A DNA stretch of 64,000 nt, taken from NCBI GenBank assembly GCA_963768975.1, contig CAVYKB010000013.1, positions 496,001 through 560,000 of the forward strand. The letters are read 5' to 3'. The position numbers were made by a program, and so were the translations under genes. The notes under the pieces are model-generated. The model was not told the DNA's origin, made no database searches, and saw only the letters and a list, made by a program, of their open reading frames with translations. Positions 1 through 7,426 of this stretch are shown piece after piece. Numbering within the stretch: the stretch's first letter is position 1; every line of letters begins with the position of its first letter. Source of the stretch: CADCTB01 sp963768975. Its GTDB lineage: Bacteria; Actinomycetota; Acidimicrobiia; Acidimicrobiales; AC-14.

Positions 1-834
1 CGCGCCGGTGGAGTTGACGAAGTTCATCTTCACCATGGTGAAGTCGATGCCCGGGGCGTTGGCGAAGGCGTTGGCCGACTCGCCCGTGCCGTGGCCGCTC
101 TCGTCGTCGTTGGCGTTGGCCGCCGCCGGGCCGAGCACGACCGGCGAGAACTTGTAGCCCCGCCGGGAGAAGTAGGGATGGGCGTACCAGCCGCTGTCGA
201 CCATGACCACCTTCACGCCCTTGCCGGTAATGCCCGAGCGGTGGACCTTGTCGGCGTTGCAGGCGGCCGAGATGTCGCCGGGCACCCGCAGGTGCCAGTA
301 CTCCTTGGTCGGGGCGAACGCGCTCTCGCCGGCCATGAAGTACACCGGCTCCTCGATCGCCACGCCTTCGAGCACGTCGTTGAGCGAACTGTTGGCCGTG
401 GAGATCAGGCCGGACAGGTCGGTGTCGAGGCTTTCGACGAACGTTGCCGTGTCCTCCCGGGCGCCGGCCTTGATGACCGGCCGCTCCTCGGTGCTCAGCC
501 TGGTGTTGAAGACCTCTTCGTAGAGCGACGGAGGGCCGGCGATGTTGATGGTGATCGGCGAGATCTGCAGCACCTGGAAGCCGGCGTTCTGCAGCTGCGA
601 CGCCGCGCTGCGGATCATCGCCTCCTCCGAATAGAAGGAGGAGGCGTCAGCCGACGTCAGCATCCGGCTGGTCGCGAACAGCGACAGGCCCCCGATGCTG
701 CGCGGGGAGGCCTGCGCGTAGAGGACCGGCGGCATCGGCCCCGGTTTGGGCCCTCGCCGCTTCCTCGTCGCCGGCTTCGCCGACTTCGCCGCCTTCGCCG
801 TCTTGGTGGTCTTGGAAACCGGCCTTCGCGCCAT
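1..834 (-). CDS. Subtilisin-like (S8) serine protease, N-terminal part, runs off the window
   Basis: The minus strand is open for 278 codons from an ATG at 834 to the window edge. The first 35 residues are rich in Lys, Ala and Arg with no clear signal peptide, and residues 40-190 look like a propeptide or N-terminal extension. Two catalytic S8 signatures follow: Asp213 in VVMVDSGWYAHPYF and His248 in DDESGHGTGESANAFA. The catalytic Ser would lie beyond the window. A GGGGGG run about 7 bases upstream can act as ribosome-binding site. The gene lies downstream of the grd operon on the same strand, separated by a 16-bp hairpin, so it is probably a separate transcript. The family call is firm; substrate and location are unknown. 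Confidence 0.85.
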   Translation of the reverse strand, partial: MARRPVSKTTKTAKAAKSAKPATRKRRGPKPGPMPPVLYAQASPRSIGGLSLFATSRMLTSADASSFYSEEAMIRSAASQLQNAGFQVLQISPITINIAGPPSLYEEVFNTRLSTEERPVIKAGAREDTATFVESLDTDLSGLISTANSSLNDVLEGVAIEEPVYFMAGESAFAPTKEYWHLRVPGDISAACNADKVHRSGITGKGVKVVMVDSGWYAHPYFSRRGYKFSPVVLGPAAANANDDESGHGTGESANAFANAPGIDFTMVKMNFVNSTGA

Positions 835-962
835 GCCGAAACCCCCCGTTGTCAACCTGCTCCGCCCAGCCACAGTCAGCTAAGCACATTCGTTGCGCTG
901 GTGCTCGGGGTGCGAGGCCACCAAGCTGCCATGGCGAGCGATGACGACGTGCACCCCCCTTG

Positions 963-1013
963 CGTTCTGGTTGCAGTTACCTGCGCATGCGGAGGTCAAC
1001 TGCAACCAGAACG
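963..1013 (-). terminator. Long inverted repeat after grdA
   Basis: A perfect 16-bp inverted repeat (963-978 with 998-1013), with a further 4-bp inner stem ACCT/AGGT (979-982 with 993-996), begins 14 bp after the grdA stop. No T-tract follows, as is common for actinobacterial terminator hairpins. It most likely ends the grd transcript before the protease gene. It could also be an mRNA-stability or processing element. Confidence 0.6.
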
Positions 1014-1026
1014 GGTGGGGGTCGGG

Positions 1027-1476
1027 TTACTTGCGGAAACCGCGGACGGTTTCGGCCAGCGCGTCGGCCTCGAGCACGTCGGCCATCACGCCGATCTGCG
1101 CTTCCCAGACGTCGTCGGGGATGTCGGCGTGCACTTCGTCTTCGAGTATGTGGTAGGTGAGGAGGCCCAACTGGGCCCCGGCCAGGGCACCTGCGTAGGA
1201 GGGATCACCCTCGACGACCGTCTCGGCGGCGATGATCGCGCTCTCCGGGTCGGGAGAGCCGAGCAGCACCAGGAGATCGGCCTTGTCGTGGGTCTGGCTG
1301 GCCTTGAGGATCGCCTCTTGGCTCTGCAGGTCCATGGCCCCGGCCGCGGTTCAGACGAAGCACTCGGTGGCCACGAAGACCACGTCGGCGCCGGCGGCCT
1401 TGGCGCAGGCGGCGATGGCGGGGCCGGAGATCCCGTCCCGCTCGCCGACGGCGATGACTTTCTTACCTTGGAGCAT
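1027..1476 (-). CDS. grdA: Glycine/sarcosine/betaine reductase selenoprotein A
   Basis: This is the small redox selenoprotein of the reductase complex; in the family its Sec takes the carboxymethyl group from protein B and passes it to protein C. Reading from ATG 1476 gives MLQGKKVIAVGERDGI, then TECFV, an in-frame TGA at 1351-1353 (residue 42), then TAAGAMDLQSQ and a normal C-terminus ending in RGFRK. The TGA sits exactly at the family position TECFV-U-TAAGAMDL, and both halves match GrdA, so I read it as selenocysteine and not as a stop. Total length is 149 residues, typical for GrdA. The start lies 5 bp after the grdC stop, and the end of grdC (GAGGTGAAATAA) supplies the ribosome-binding site. 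This is the last gene of the operon. Confidence 0.93.
1332..1353 (-). promoter_or_regulatory. Sec UGA of grdA with possible weak SECIS hairpin
   Basis: The TGA at 1351-1353 is the selenocysteine codon of grdA. Directly after it the mRNA can form a short GC hairpin (1332-1349): CCG, one mismatch, GGC, loop CGGG, GCC, one mismatch, UGG. It has G in the loop but lies closer to the UGA than most bacterial SECIS elements, so the UGA assignment is strong and the hairpin assignment is weak. Confidence 0.5.
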
Positions 1477-1481
1477 TCTGC

Positions 1482-2906
1482 TTATTTCACCTCCCCCGGG
1501 TTGCTGTTGCGTTCGAGGAGGACGCTCATGCCGTCGGAGAGTTGGCACATGCGGCCCAGGAAGAGGCTGCCCTTGGCCAGCAGCATGACCTTGTTGGCGT
1601 CGCCGGTGGTCAGGCGGTCGAGGGCGTGGGGCGTGTAGCAGAGCGCCGATGCCAGGTGGCCCTGCGTGGGGGCATAGCCGGGCATGCCGCGCTGAGTGAC
1701 GAAGGAGGCGATGTCGGCGCGCTCGATGTCGCCCTTGGCGGCCGAGAGAGCGGCGATGGTGCGGTAGTTGCGCTCCGGGACGTTGCCCGAGCCCTGGGGC
1801 TCGGTGATCTCGGGGTTGTGCAGCTCGGTGGCGAAGTCGTCGATGTCGGTCATGGCGATGCCGTGGCGGGCCAGGGGCTCGACGGCAAGGGCTTTCATGA
1901 CTTCACCCGCAGATCCGCCGGCGGAGACGCGGTGGCGGCCGACCACGTCGAGGCGGACCCTCGGCGACTTCGCGTCGTCAGCCTCCACGAGCGTGGCGGT
2001 ACCGCCGAGGACGTCCTCCATGATGGGCAGCTCCTTGGCCAGGTGGCCCTGGAACTTCATGCCCAGCTTGGCGAGCGACCCGCCGGAGACGATGGCGACC
2101 CGCTTGAACACGCCCGCGCTGACCAGAGACGACGCCACGACCAGGGCGGGCACGAAGGCGGCGCAGAAGTTCTTCACGTCGGCCCCCGAGGCGTCGGTGA
2201 GGCCGGCGGCCTCGGCCACGGCCTTGCCCAGGTTGCCGCCGCCCCGCTGGTAGCGGTCGCCGATCGCTTCCTCGCCACAGCCGATGACGTAGTCGACCGA
2301 AGTGGGGTCGATCCCCGAGCGCTCGAGGAGGTGGAGCAGGGCCAGGGTGGCTGTGGCCTTGGCCGCCAGGTTGTCGATCAGCACGTGGGCGGACAGCGAC
2401 TCGTCGTCGGCCTGGGCGCAGCGCATGACGGCGCCGTCGGTGAGGCGGAGCGCCTTCGGCTCGCCGGCGATGGCTTCGAGGTCGCCGGCGGCCTTCTCGA
2501 TGCGATCGAGGTCGAAGGCCTTGGCCAGCGGGTGGGCGGCCAGGGCGGCCGCCCCGGCCTTGGCCGCGCCGGGCGACAGGGCGAACAGGTCGAAGTCGTC
2601 GACTGCGGCCAGCAGGCCGAGGAACTCCTCCTCGGGCATGACCTCGCCGAATCGGCCGGTGCGCTGTGGGGGGCCGGCGTTGGCCGACCAGGGACGGGCC
2701 GGAAGGTCACGAGGGTGGATGTTGCCGATCCAGGCCTGGTGGGGCGGGTAGGCGGCGGCCGCGTCGAAGCTGCGAAGGGCGCCGGCGAACTTCGCCGCCA
2801 CCTCGTCGCTCTTGGGCAGCTCCCGCCGGGGCTTGGAGCCGTGGCGGGCCAGGTTGGGCACGTGAGCCAGCACCTGGGTGGCGGCGGAGATCACGACATC
2901 GGGCAT
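1482..2906 (-). CDS. grdC: Glycine/sarcosine/betaine reductase component C, beta subunit
   Basis: This is one of the two subunits of protein C, which in the family turns the Sec-bound carboxymethyl group from GrdA into an enzyme-bound acetyl group and releases acetyl phosphate. The 474 residues carry family features: the N-terminal stretch TQVLAHVPNLARHGSK, YPPHQAWIGNIHP, and a thiolase/KAS-like core with VDYVIGCGEEAIGD, VKNFCAAFVPALVV and GYAPTQGHLASALCY. The start at 2906 is 3 bp after the grdB stop. The partner subunit GrdD, normally encoded next to grdC, is absent from the window. Cytoplasmic. Confidence 0.9.
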   Translation of the reverse strand: MPDVVISAATQVLAHVPNLARHGSKPRRELPKSDEVAAKFAGALRSFDAAAAYPPHQAWIGNIHPRDLPARPWSANAGPPQRTGRFGEVMPEEEFLGLLAAVDDFDLFALSPGAAKAGAAALAAHPLAKAFDLDRIEKAAGDLEAIAGEPKALRLTDGAVMRCAQADDESLSAHVLIDNLAAKATATLALLHLLERSGIDPTSVDYVIGCGEEAIGDRYQRGGGNLGKAVAEAAGLTDASGADVKNFCAAFVPALVVASSLVSAGVFKRVAIVSGGSLAKLGMKFQGHLAKELPIMEDVLGGTATLVEADDAKSPRVRLDVVGRHRVSAGGSAGEVMKALAVEPLARHGIAMTDIDDFATELHNPEITEPQGSGNVPERNYRTIAALSAAKGDIERADIASFVTQRGMPGYAPTQGHLASALCYTPHALDRLTTGDANKVMLLAKGSLFLGRMCQLSDGMSVLLERNSNPGEVK

Positions 2907-2909
2907 TGC

Positions 2910-4202
2910 CTATTTCACCTCGAAGAGGGTCGGCTCGTGGACGGTGGTTTGCACCGCTTCCAGGGCCCGCTCGAGGAGCCGCTGACGCCAGGCCCGCTCC
3001 TCGGCCGGCTCCAGCGACGGGTCGCCAGCGGGGAACGGGATGCCCCGGGTCGGGACGATGCGCGGCGCGCCCACCCGCTCGGCGATCGATGTCAGGTTGC
3101 AGAGCAGGGCGGTGGGGATCCCCGCCCGCTCCAATTCCTTTGCCAGCGTTGCCCCGCAACGCGTGCCCGTCCCTCAGGTGGCGGTGAGGATGGCGGCCCG
3201 GGCGCCGGAGTGGCGCAGGTCGGCGGCCCACTCCACGCCGAACCGCCGGGCGTTGGCCACCGACGTGCCGTTGCCCGCAGTGACCAGGTACTCCTCGTGC
3301 AGATGGCCGATGGCGCCCTCGGCCTCGAGCTGGCGGGCGGCGTCGAGCGGCAGAATCCGGTGGGGGTCGGCATTGGCCCACACCGTCGAGAAGCCGCCGT
3401 GCACCGACCGCCACTCGCCGGCCTTCAGCTCGCTGCGGCCCTCGATGGAGTAACGGAGCCACTTGGTGGCCCGGGCCGACTCCAGGGCACCCGGGTTGTC
3501 ATCGGGGACCAGTGCGCCCTCGGTGAGGATGGCGAGCGTGGAGTTCCGCAGATCTGCGACCGGCGGGGCCGGCGTGACCTTGTCGAAGCGGGGGAGGGGC
3601 ACTTCCGTGGCGTCACGGTCGCCGGCCAGGCGGGCCAGGGCCAGGTCCACCGCCCGCTCGGCTGCGGTGCGACTGGCCATGCGGGGCAGACGGGGGGCGA
3701 GGCCGACCAGCCCGTCGGCGTTCGTGAGTACCTCGCCGGCCAGCAGCTTCTTGACCGCGGCGGCCAGAGTGTCGAGGGCCGGCCCCATGAGCCGGGCCGC
3801 CTCGCCGCTGGCGACGACCGGTGCGCCGCCGGCTTCGTCGAGGCCCGGGTTGTCCGGGTGCATGGCGGCGACGGCGTTCAGGCCGGCAGCCTTGGCGGCG
3901 GCGGCAACCCGGGCGCAGGCCAGGCCGTAGCGCCCGCTGGTGAAAGCCGGGCCGGCGACCACCAGGTCGGGGTCGGCCTCCTGGATCATGGCGACGATCT
4001 CGGCAATGGCCTCCGGGCGGCCGGCGGCGTCGTCGTCGCCGCAGGAGACGGTGGCCACGATCTCGTGCTCGTCGCCCAGCAGCTGGGCCAGACGCCGGCC
4101 CGGGCCCACCGGGCCGGCCTGCGACGCCGGCGGCGACGCAGCGGCATCCTCGCCGCCGGCGCCGATGAAGAACTGGTTGAGATAGTGGACGATCCGGGCC
4201 AT
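2910..4202 (-). CDS. grdB: Glycine/sarcosine/betaine reductase component B, selenocysteine subunit
   Basis: This is the Sec-containing subunit of substrate-binding protein B. Reading from ATG 4202 gives MARIVHYLNQFFIGAGGE, GPVGPGRRLAQLL, VAGPAFTSGRYG and ITEGALVPDDNP-type family blocks. At residue 343 an in-frame TGA (3174-3176) follows RAAILTAT, and the next residues are GTGTRCGATLAKELERAGIP, matching the family U-G-T-x-T-R-C-G-A-T signature. The frame continues to a TAG at 2910, giving 430 residues including Sec, the usual GrdB length. Without UGA recoding the gene looks like two ORFs. It starts 4 bp after grdE and ends 3 bp before grdC, so the genes are tightly coupled. Which amine it accepts (glycine, sarcosine, betaine or another) cannot be read from the sequence. 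Confidence 0.94.
3146..3176 (-). promoter_or_regulatory. Sec UGA of grdB and bacterial SECIS hairpin
   Basis: The TGA at 3174-3176 is followed 12 bases later by a perfect 7-bp stem (plus-strand 3146-3152 with 3156-3162) whose mRNA loop is GGG. Stem length, a G-containing apical loop and a distance of about 19 bases from the UGA all fit the bacterial SECIS consensus. It would recruit SelB-Sec-tRNA to insert Sec343. Confidence 0.8.
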
Positions 4203-4206
4203 GCGT

Positions 4207-5451
4207 CTAAGCCGTGCCAGTCGCCGCAGGGGCGCAGGTCAGGCGGCCGCCGCCCAGGCAGCCGAGCGACGCCAGGATCACCGCGGTGGGCAGCTGCATC
4301 GCCGAGGTCGCCGGCACGCCGAGCAGGGCCAGCTCCTCGCCGCCCAGCGCCCGCTCCATCTCCGGCAGGTCGAGGCGGGTGTCGTAGTTGCCGGTGCTGA
4401 TCATGGCCGTGGCCCGCTCGGGCGCGACCACGATCGGCGGCCCGGTGCCGTCCGGCCCGGCCATCTCGGCGAACAGGCCGACGGTGGCGATGCCCAGGTC
4501 CTCCAGCGCGTCCATCTTCAAGGCGATGTCGGCGTCGGCATTGCCGCCACCCTCCTTGGTGAGGATCACGGCCTCGAAGCCGGCGTCGGCGCAGAGCTGG
4601 GCGGCAGCCGCGGAGATGCGGGCCTTTTCTGCGGCGCTCACGGGCTCGGGCGACAGGACGACGCCGGCGAAGGACACGTCCTGGCCGTGGCGGCCCCGAA
4701 GGGCATTGGCGACCGGGTGGTTCTGGTGGACCCAGGTCGGGTTGCGCAGCGACGGGTGGCCGAACTGGCCGCTGACCACCGCGCCGGCGTCGATCTCGGC
4801 CGGGTCGATGAGCGCCGGCGCCTTGCCGTTGAAGCTCTCGCCCCGCACGAAGACGTCCTTGAACACGCCCTGGGTCTGGAGGTTGGTGACGGCGCCGATC
4901 CGGGGCAGACCGTCGATCGCACCCGGGTCGGGGACGGTTTCGTCCACGTCTGCGGGGGCGTCGAGCGCAGCCTCGGCCAGCCGGGCGGCGAGGGCGAGGG
5001 AGCCCCGGCGGAGGGCATCGTCGACGTCGGCCCAGTCGGCATCGGGCGCCGGCGTGAACTCGACCACGAGGTTGTGGGTGGCGCCGAAGGGCGACAGCTC
5101 GGCCGCCGGCCCCGACATGTCGATGACCGCCTCCTGGGCCCGGGGCAGGTAGCCGGCGACGACGACGGCGGCGCCCCGTAGGACGTGGATGGGGCCGTCG
5201 ACCGGCTCGGAGTCGAGCCAGCCAGGAAAGATTCCCCCGCCTCCCGGCCCCTTGGTACGGGGCTCGACCACGTCGAGCACCTTCACGATGCGGGCCGAGT
5301 CGCCCGGCGACGCCCACGACACCTTGACCTCGGCGAGGCTCGGCGCCGCCAGCAGGGCCTCACACTCCTCTGCGGAGACGGTCAGCCGACCGTCGTCCCA
5401 TCTCGTGACGTCGCCCAGAGCGACCTGGCGCACCTGGTGGACGGACCTCAT
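4207..5451 (-). CDS. grdE: Glycine/sarcosine/betaine reductase component B, GrdE-like proprotein
   Basis: This is the proprotein subunit of protein B. In clostridia GrdE cleaves itself at a cysteine near residue 242, which becomes a pyruvoyl group binding the substrate amine. Family blocks are present: GAVTNLQTQGVFKD, NPTWVHQNHPVANALRGRHG, GGGNADADIALKMDALEDLG and STGNYDTRLDLPEMERALGG. The region just before NPTWVHQNHPV reads SGQFGHPSLR with no cysteine; Ser234 stands where I would place the processing cysteine, and the only cysteines lie far away. The enzyme may therefore use a Ser-derived pyruvoyl group or work differently. I chose ATG 5451 because the longer start at 5550 would overlap the recombinase gene by 65 bp. 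Length is 414 residues. Confidence 0.88.
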   Translation of the reverse strand: MRSVHQVRQVALGDVTRWDDGRLTVSAEECEALLAAPSLAEVKVSWASPGDSARIVKVLDVVEPRTKGPGGGGIFPGWLDSEPVDGPIHVLRGAAVVVAGYLPRAQEAVIDMSGPAAELSPFGATHNLVVEFTPAPDADWADVDDALRRGSLALAARLAEAALDAPADVDETVPDPGAIDGLPRIGAVTNLQTQGVFKDVFVRGESFNGKAPALIDPAEIDAGAVVSGQFGHPSLRNPTWVHQNHPVANALRGRHGQDVSFAGVVLSPEPVSAAEKARISAAAAQLCADAGFEAVILTKEGGGNADADIALKMDALEDLGIATVGLFAEMAGPDGTGPPIVVAPERATAMISTGNYDTRLDLPEMERALGGEELALLGVPATSAMQLPTAVILASLGCLGGGRLTCAPAATGTA

Positions 5452-5485
5452 CAGCACGCCCCACGGTACTTCCCGGGTGGGGCGT

Positions 5486-6424
5486 TCAGTCCACCCAGCG
5501 GGGCTGGAGCCGCTCGGGGCGGAAGACCTGACGGGGTGGCTCGGCGGCAAGGACCACCACGTGGTCGAGCGCGGCGTGCACGACGGAGCGTTTCTCGTCG
5601 ATGCTCATCGCTGGCCACTGGGCGCGCAGGGTCGCTCCGGTCCCGATTAAAGCCCGCGCCGCCGTCTGCCGGTTCTCGCGAGCGACCATGGCCTCCGCCG
5701 CTTCGGCGCGGTCGCCGACGCTGCGGCGGAGCGCCAGCCACTCCTGGCGGCTGATCTGCCCCGATGCCCACAGCTCACCCAGGTCAGCCAGGCGCTGGCG
5801 TTGCTCGGCCAGCTGGCGGGCGCCGGCCCGGGGCTCGGCCGCCGGCGATGGCATGGGGACACAGTCCAGGCGGGCGAGCACCATGGCCCCGATCGCCTCC
5901 TCGGCGTGGTCGGCGGTGACGGCGGTGCCCGAGCACCCACCGTGGGGAGGTCCGGGGCAGACGTACAGATCCGCACCCTTGGTGCGGGGCATGCCCCGCA
6001 TGCTCCCGCCGCAGCGCCAGCACTTCAGCAAGCCGGTCAGCAGGTACCGGCGCGTGGCCCGCCGGGCTCCCTTGCCCCGGGACGCGTGGAGGTTCACCAG
6101 CCGGGCGTGGACCTCCTCATCGAGGATCTGCGGCGGCCTGACCAGCCGGCGCTGCACCAGCAGGCTGGAAAGCGAGTTCACCCGCCACGGCCCGCCGGCG
6201 GCGGTCGTCAGGCCCCGGTCGTTCCAGTCGCGCACGACCGCCGACAGGGTCTCGCCGGCCAGGACCCGGCCGGCGGCATCGCGGATGGAAGCCGCCTCGG
6301 CGACGACGACGTCGCGCCCGCCGGCGGTGTGGCCGAAGGCGCGCCGCCCCGCCAGCTCGGAAGGAGTGTCGGGCACGGCGATGAGGGCTCGCGTTGCCTG
6401 AGGCCGCTGCCTCACCGGTTCCAC
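5486..6424 (-). CDS. Serine recombinase lacking its catalytic domain (Recombinase and zinc-ribbon domains only)
   Basis: The 312 residues start at the Recombinase DNA-binding domain (about residues 25-110: LAGRRAFGHTAGGRD, VLAGETLSAVVRDWNDRGL, LVQRRLVRPP), continue into a zinc ribbon (YLLTGLLKCWRCGGSM to YVCPGPPHGGCSG) and end in a coiled, charged C-terminus. The resolvase domain with the catalytic Ser, normally about 150 residues at the N-terminus, is missing, and I found no trace of it upstream. Yet the GTG start at 6424 has a good ribosome-binding site (GAGGAG, 6-base spacer), so the short protein may be made. It ends 34 bp before grdE on the same strand and could be co-transcribed. Either an integrase remnant or a DNA-binding regulator derived from one. 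Confidence 0.75.
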   Translation of the reverse strand: MEPVRQRPQATRALIAVPDTPSELAGRRAFGHTAGGRDVVVAEAASIRDAAGRVLAGETLSAVVRDWNDRGLTTAAGGPWRVNSLSSLLVQRRLVRPPQILDEEVHARLVNLHASRGKGARRATRRYLLTGLLKCWRCGGSMRGMPRTKGADLYVCPGPPHGGCSGTAVTADHAEEAIGAMVLARLDCVPMPSPAAEPRAGARQLAEQRQRLADLGELWASGQISRQEWLALRRSVGDRAEAAEAMVARENRQTAARALIGTGATLRAQWPAMSIDEKRSVVHAALDHVVVLAAEPPRQVFRPERLQPRWVD

Positions 6425-6778
6425 GGTCGACTCCTCGCTGTCCCGGTCAGGGCCCGTCCTCTCGCGTTCTGGGCTCTTTACGCCCTCGTTCGAGACCTGT
6501 TCGGACCCGCGCTGATGCGCGGATGGCGCACTTTCGAAGAATGTCGGACTGCCTATTTCATCGGTCCTCCGACGAAATAGGTAGAGCCTATTTCAGCCGG
6601 ATATGGACGAAATAACATGCAGAGTAACCGCTGGCTAAAGAAGTATTGCCACGGACAGAAGCAGGCAATACAGTGCCGACCACATCCAGTGGTATCCGCA
6701 CGGACTCACCGCATCACCGCAGATCAGACGCCGCAACCCGGTGTGGTGGGCCAGCCCAAACCTATGCAGGGGGGAAGT
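6425..6778. other. Intergenic region with promoters of two divergent units
   Basis: This stretch separates the recombinase/grd unit (minus) from the membrane-protein operon (plus). It contains the tandem palindromes at 6552-6614, is less GC-rich than its surroundings between about 6580 and 6680, and has no ORF I trust. An in-frame upward extension of the next gene to 6617 exists, but GGGGGGAAGT just before ATG 6779 supports the shorter start. Confidence 0.5.
6552..6614. promoter_or_regulatory. Two tandem palindromes sharing TATTTC / GAAATA arms
   Basis: The first palindrome (6552-6581) has 13-base arms CCTATTTCATCGG and CCGACGAAATAGG, matching at 12 of 13 positions around TCCT. A second copy (6587-6614) repeats CCTATTTCAGCC and GGACGAAATA around an AT-rich centre. 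The spacing and shared arms suggest two binding sites for one dimeric protein. They could be operators or the crossover site of a serine integrase; the adjacent recombinase remnant makes either possible. Confidence 0.5.
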
Positions 6779-7411
6779 ATGACGAAGCGGTGGAGGCGTA
6801 CTGATAGTCGCCTTCAAGCCCGGTTGGCGGAGAGCCGCCAACCGGTATTACGAACATTCGGTGAACGGGGCCAGGCCACGTTCTCGTTGCTGATCGTGGT
6901 GGCGGTTGTGGCCGCCGCCGTGATCCTGCTCCAGCGCACGGCGTGGCACGCCGAGCACATCAACGACAAGGCCGGCGTGATCGCCACCACCGGTGGCGGC
7001 ATCAACACCGCCACCCAGGCGGTCCTCAAGCTGGGCCGCACCAACGAGCTGGCGGCCTCCATCCTGGAGACGGCCAAGCCCCTGGAGGGCAAGCTGGACG
7101 AGATCGTCCGCCTGGCCAAGTCCGTCGACGGCCTGGCCACCTCCATCAACGGCAGCGCCGGCAGCATCAACGGCACCGCCCGGGGGATCAACGGCACGGC
7201 GGGCACCATCCTCAACACCGCCCGGTCGATCAACGACGGCGTGGCCCAGATCAACGTCAACCTGGACGAGACGCTGCGGCTGGCCAACCTGATCAAGACC
7301 GACACCGGCAACATCCTCACCGGCGCCCGCGCCGCTGACCGCAACCTGGACTGCATCGAGAACGGCACCCTCACGGGTAACGGTTCCGTGCCCGGTCCGG
7401 TGCCCTGCTAG
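6779..7411 (+). CDS. Membrane-anchored heptad-repeat protein, first of three
   Basis: Unknown function. 210 residues: a basic N-terminus, one transmembrane helix (about residues 33-52, FSLLIVVAVVAAAVILLQ), then an outside part. Residues about 118-170 are strict 7-residue repeats of the type A-x-x-I-N-G-T (ATSINGS AGSINGT ARGINGT), which predicts a long amphipathic helix or coiled coil. The tail has two cysteines (DCIENG and final VPC). The ATG at 6779 follows GGGGGGAAGT. The next gene starts 15 bp downstream after an AGGAGGAAGAG ribosome-binding site, and all three genes of this row share the same plan. Confidence 0.75.
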   Translation: MTKRWRRTDSRLQARLAESRQPVLRTFGERGQATFSLLIVVAVVAAAVILLQRTAWHAEHINDKAGVIATTGGGINTATQAVLKLGRTNELAASILETAKPLEGKLDEIVRLAKSVDGLATSINGSAGSINGTARGINGTAGTILNTARSINDGVAQINVNLDETLRLANLIKTDTGNILTGARAADRNLDCIENGTLTGNGSVPGPVPC

Positions 7412-7426
7412 GAGGAAGAGACACAC

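Noticed and set aside
1351..1548. grdA first half as a separate short gene
   Set aside because: It ends at the TGA that aligns with the family Sec codon, and the text continues in frame on the other side.
2910..3134. grdB last part as a separate 74-residue gene
   Set aside because: It has no start signal and is the in-frame continuation of grdB after Sec343.
91..4400. Long plus-strand frames opposite the grd operon
   Set aside because: These are GC-rich antisense shadows; the minus strand carries the family motifs.
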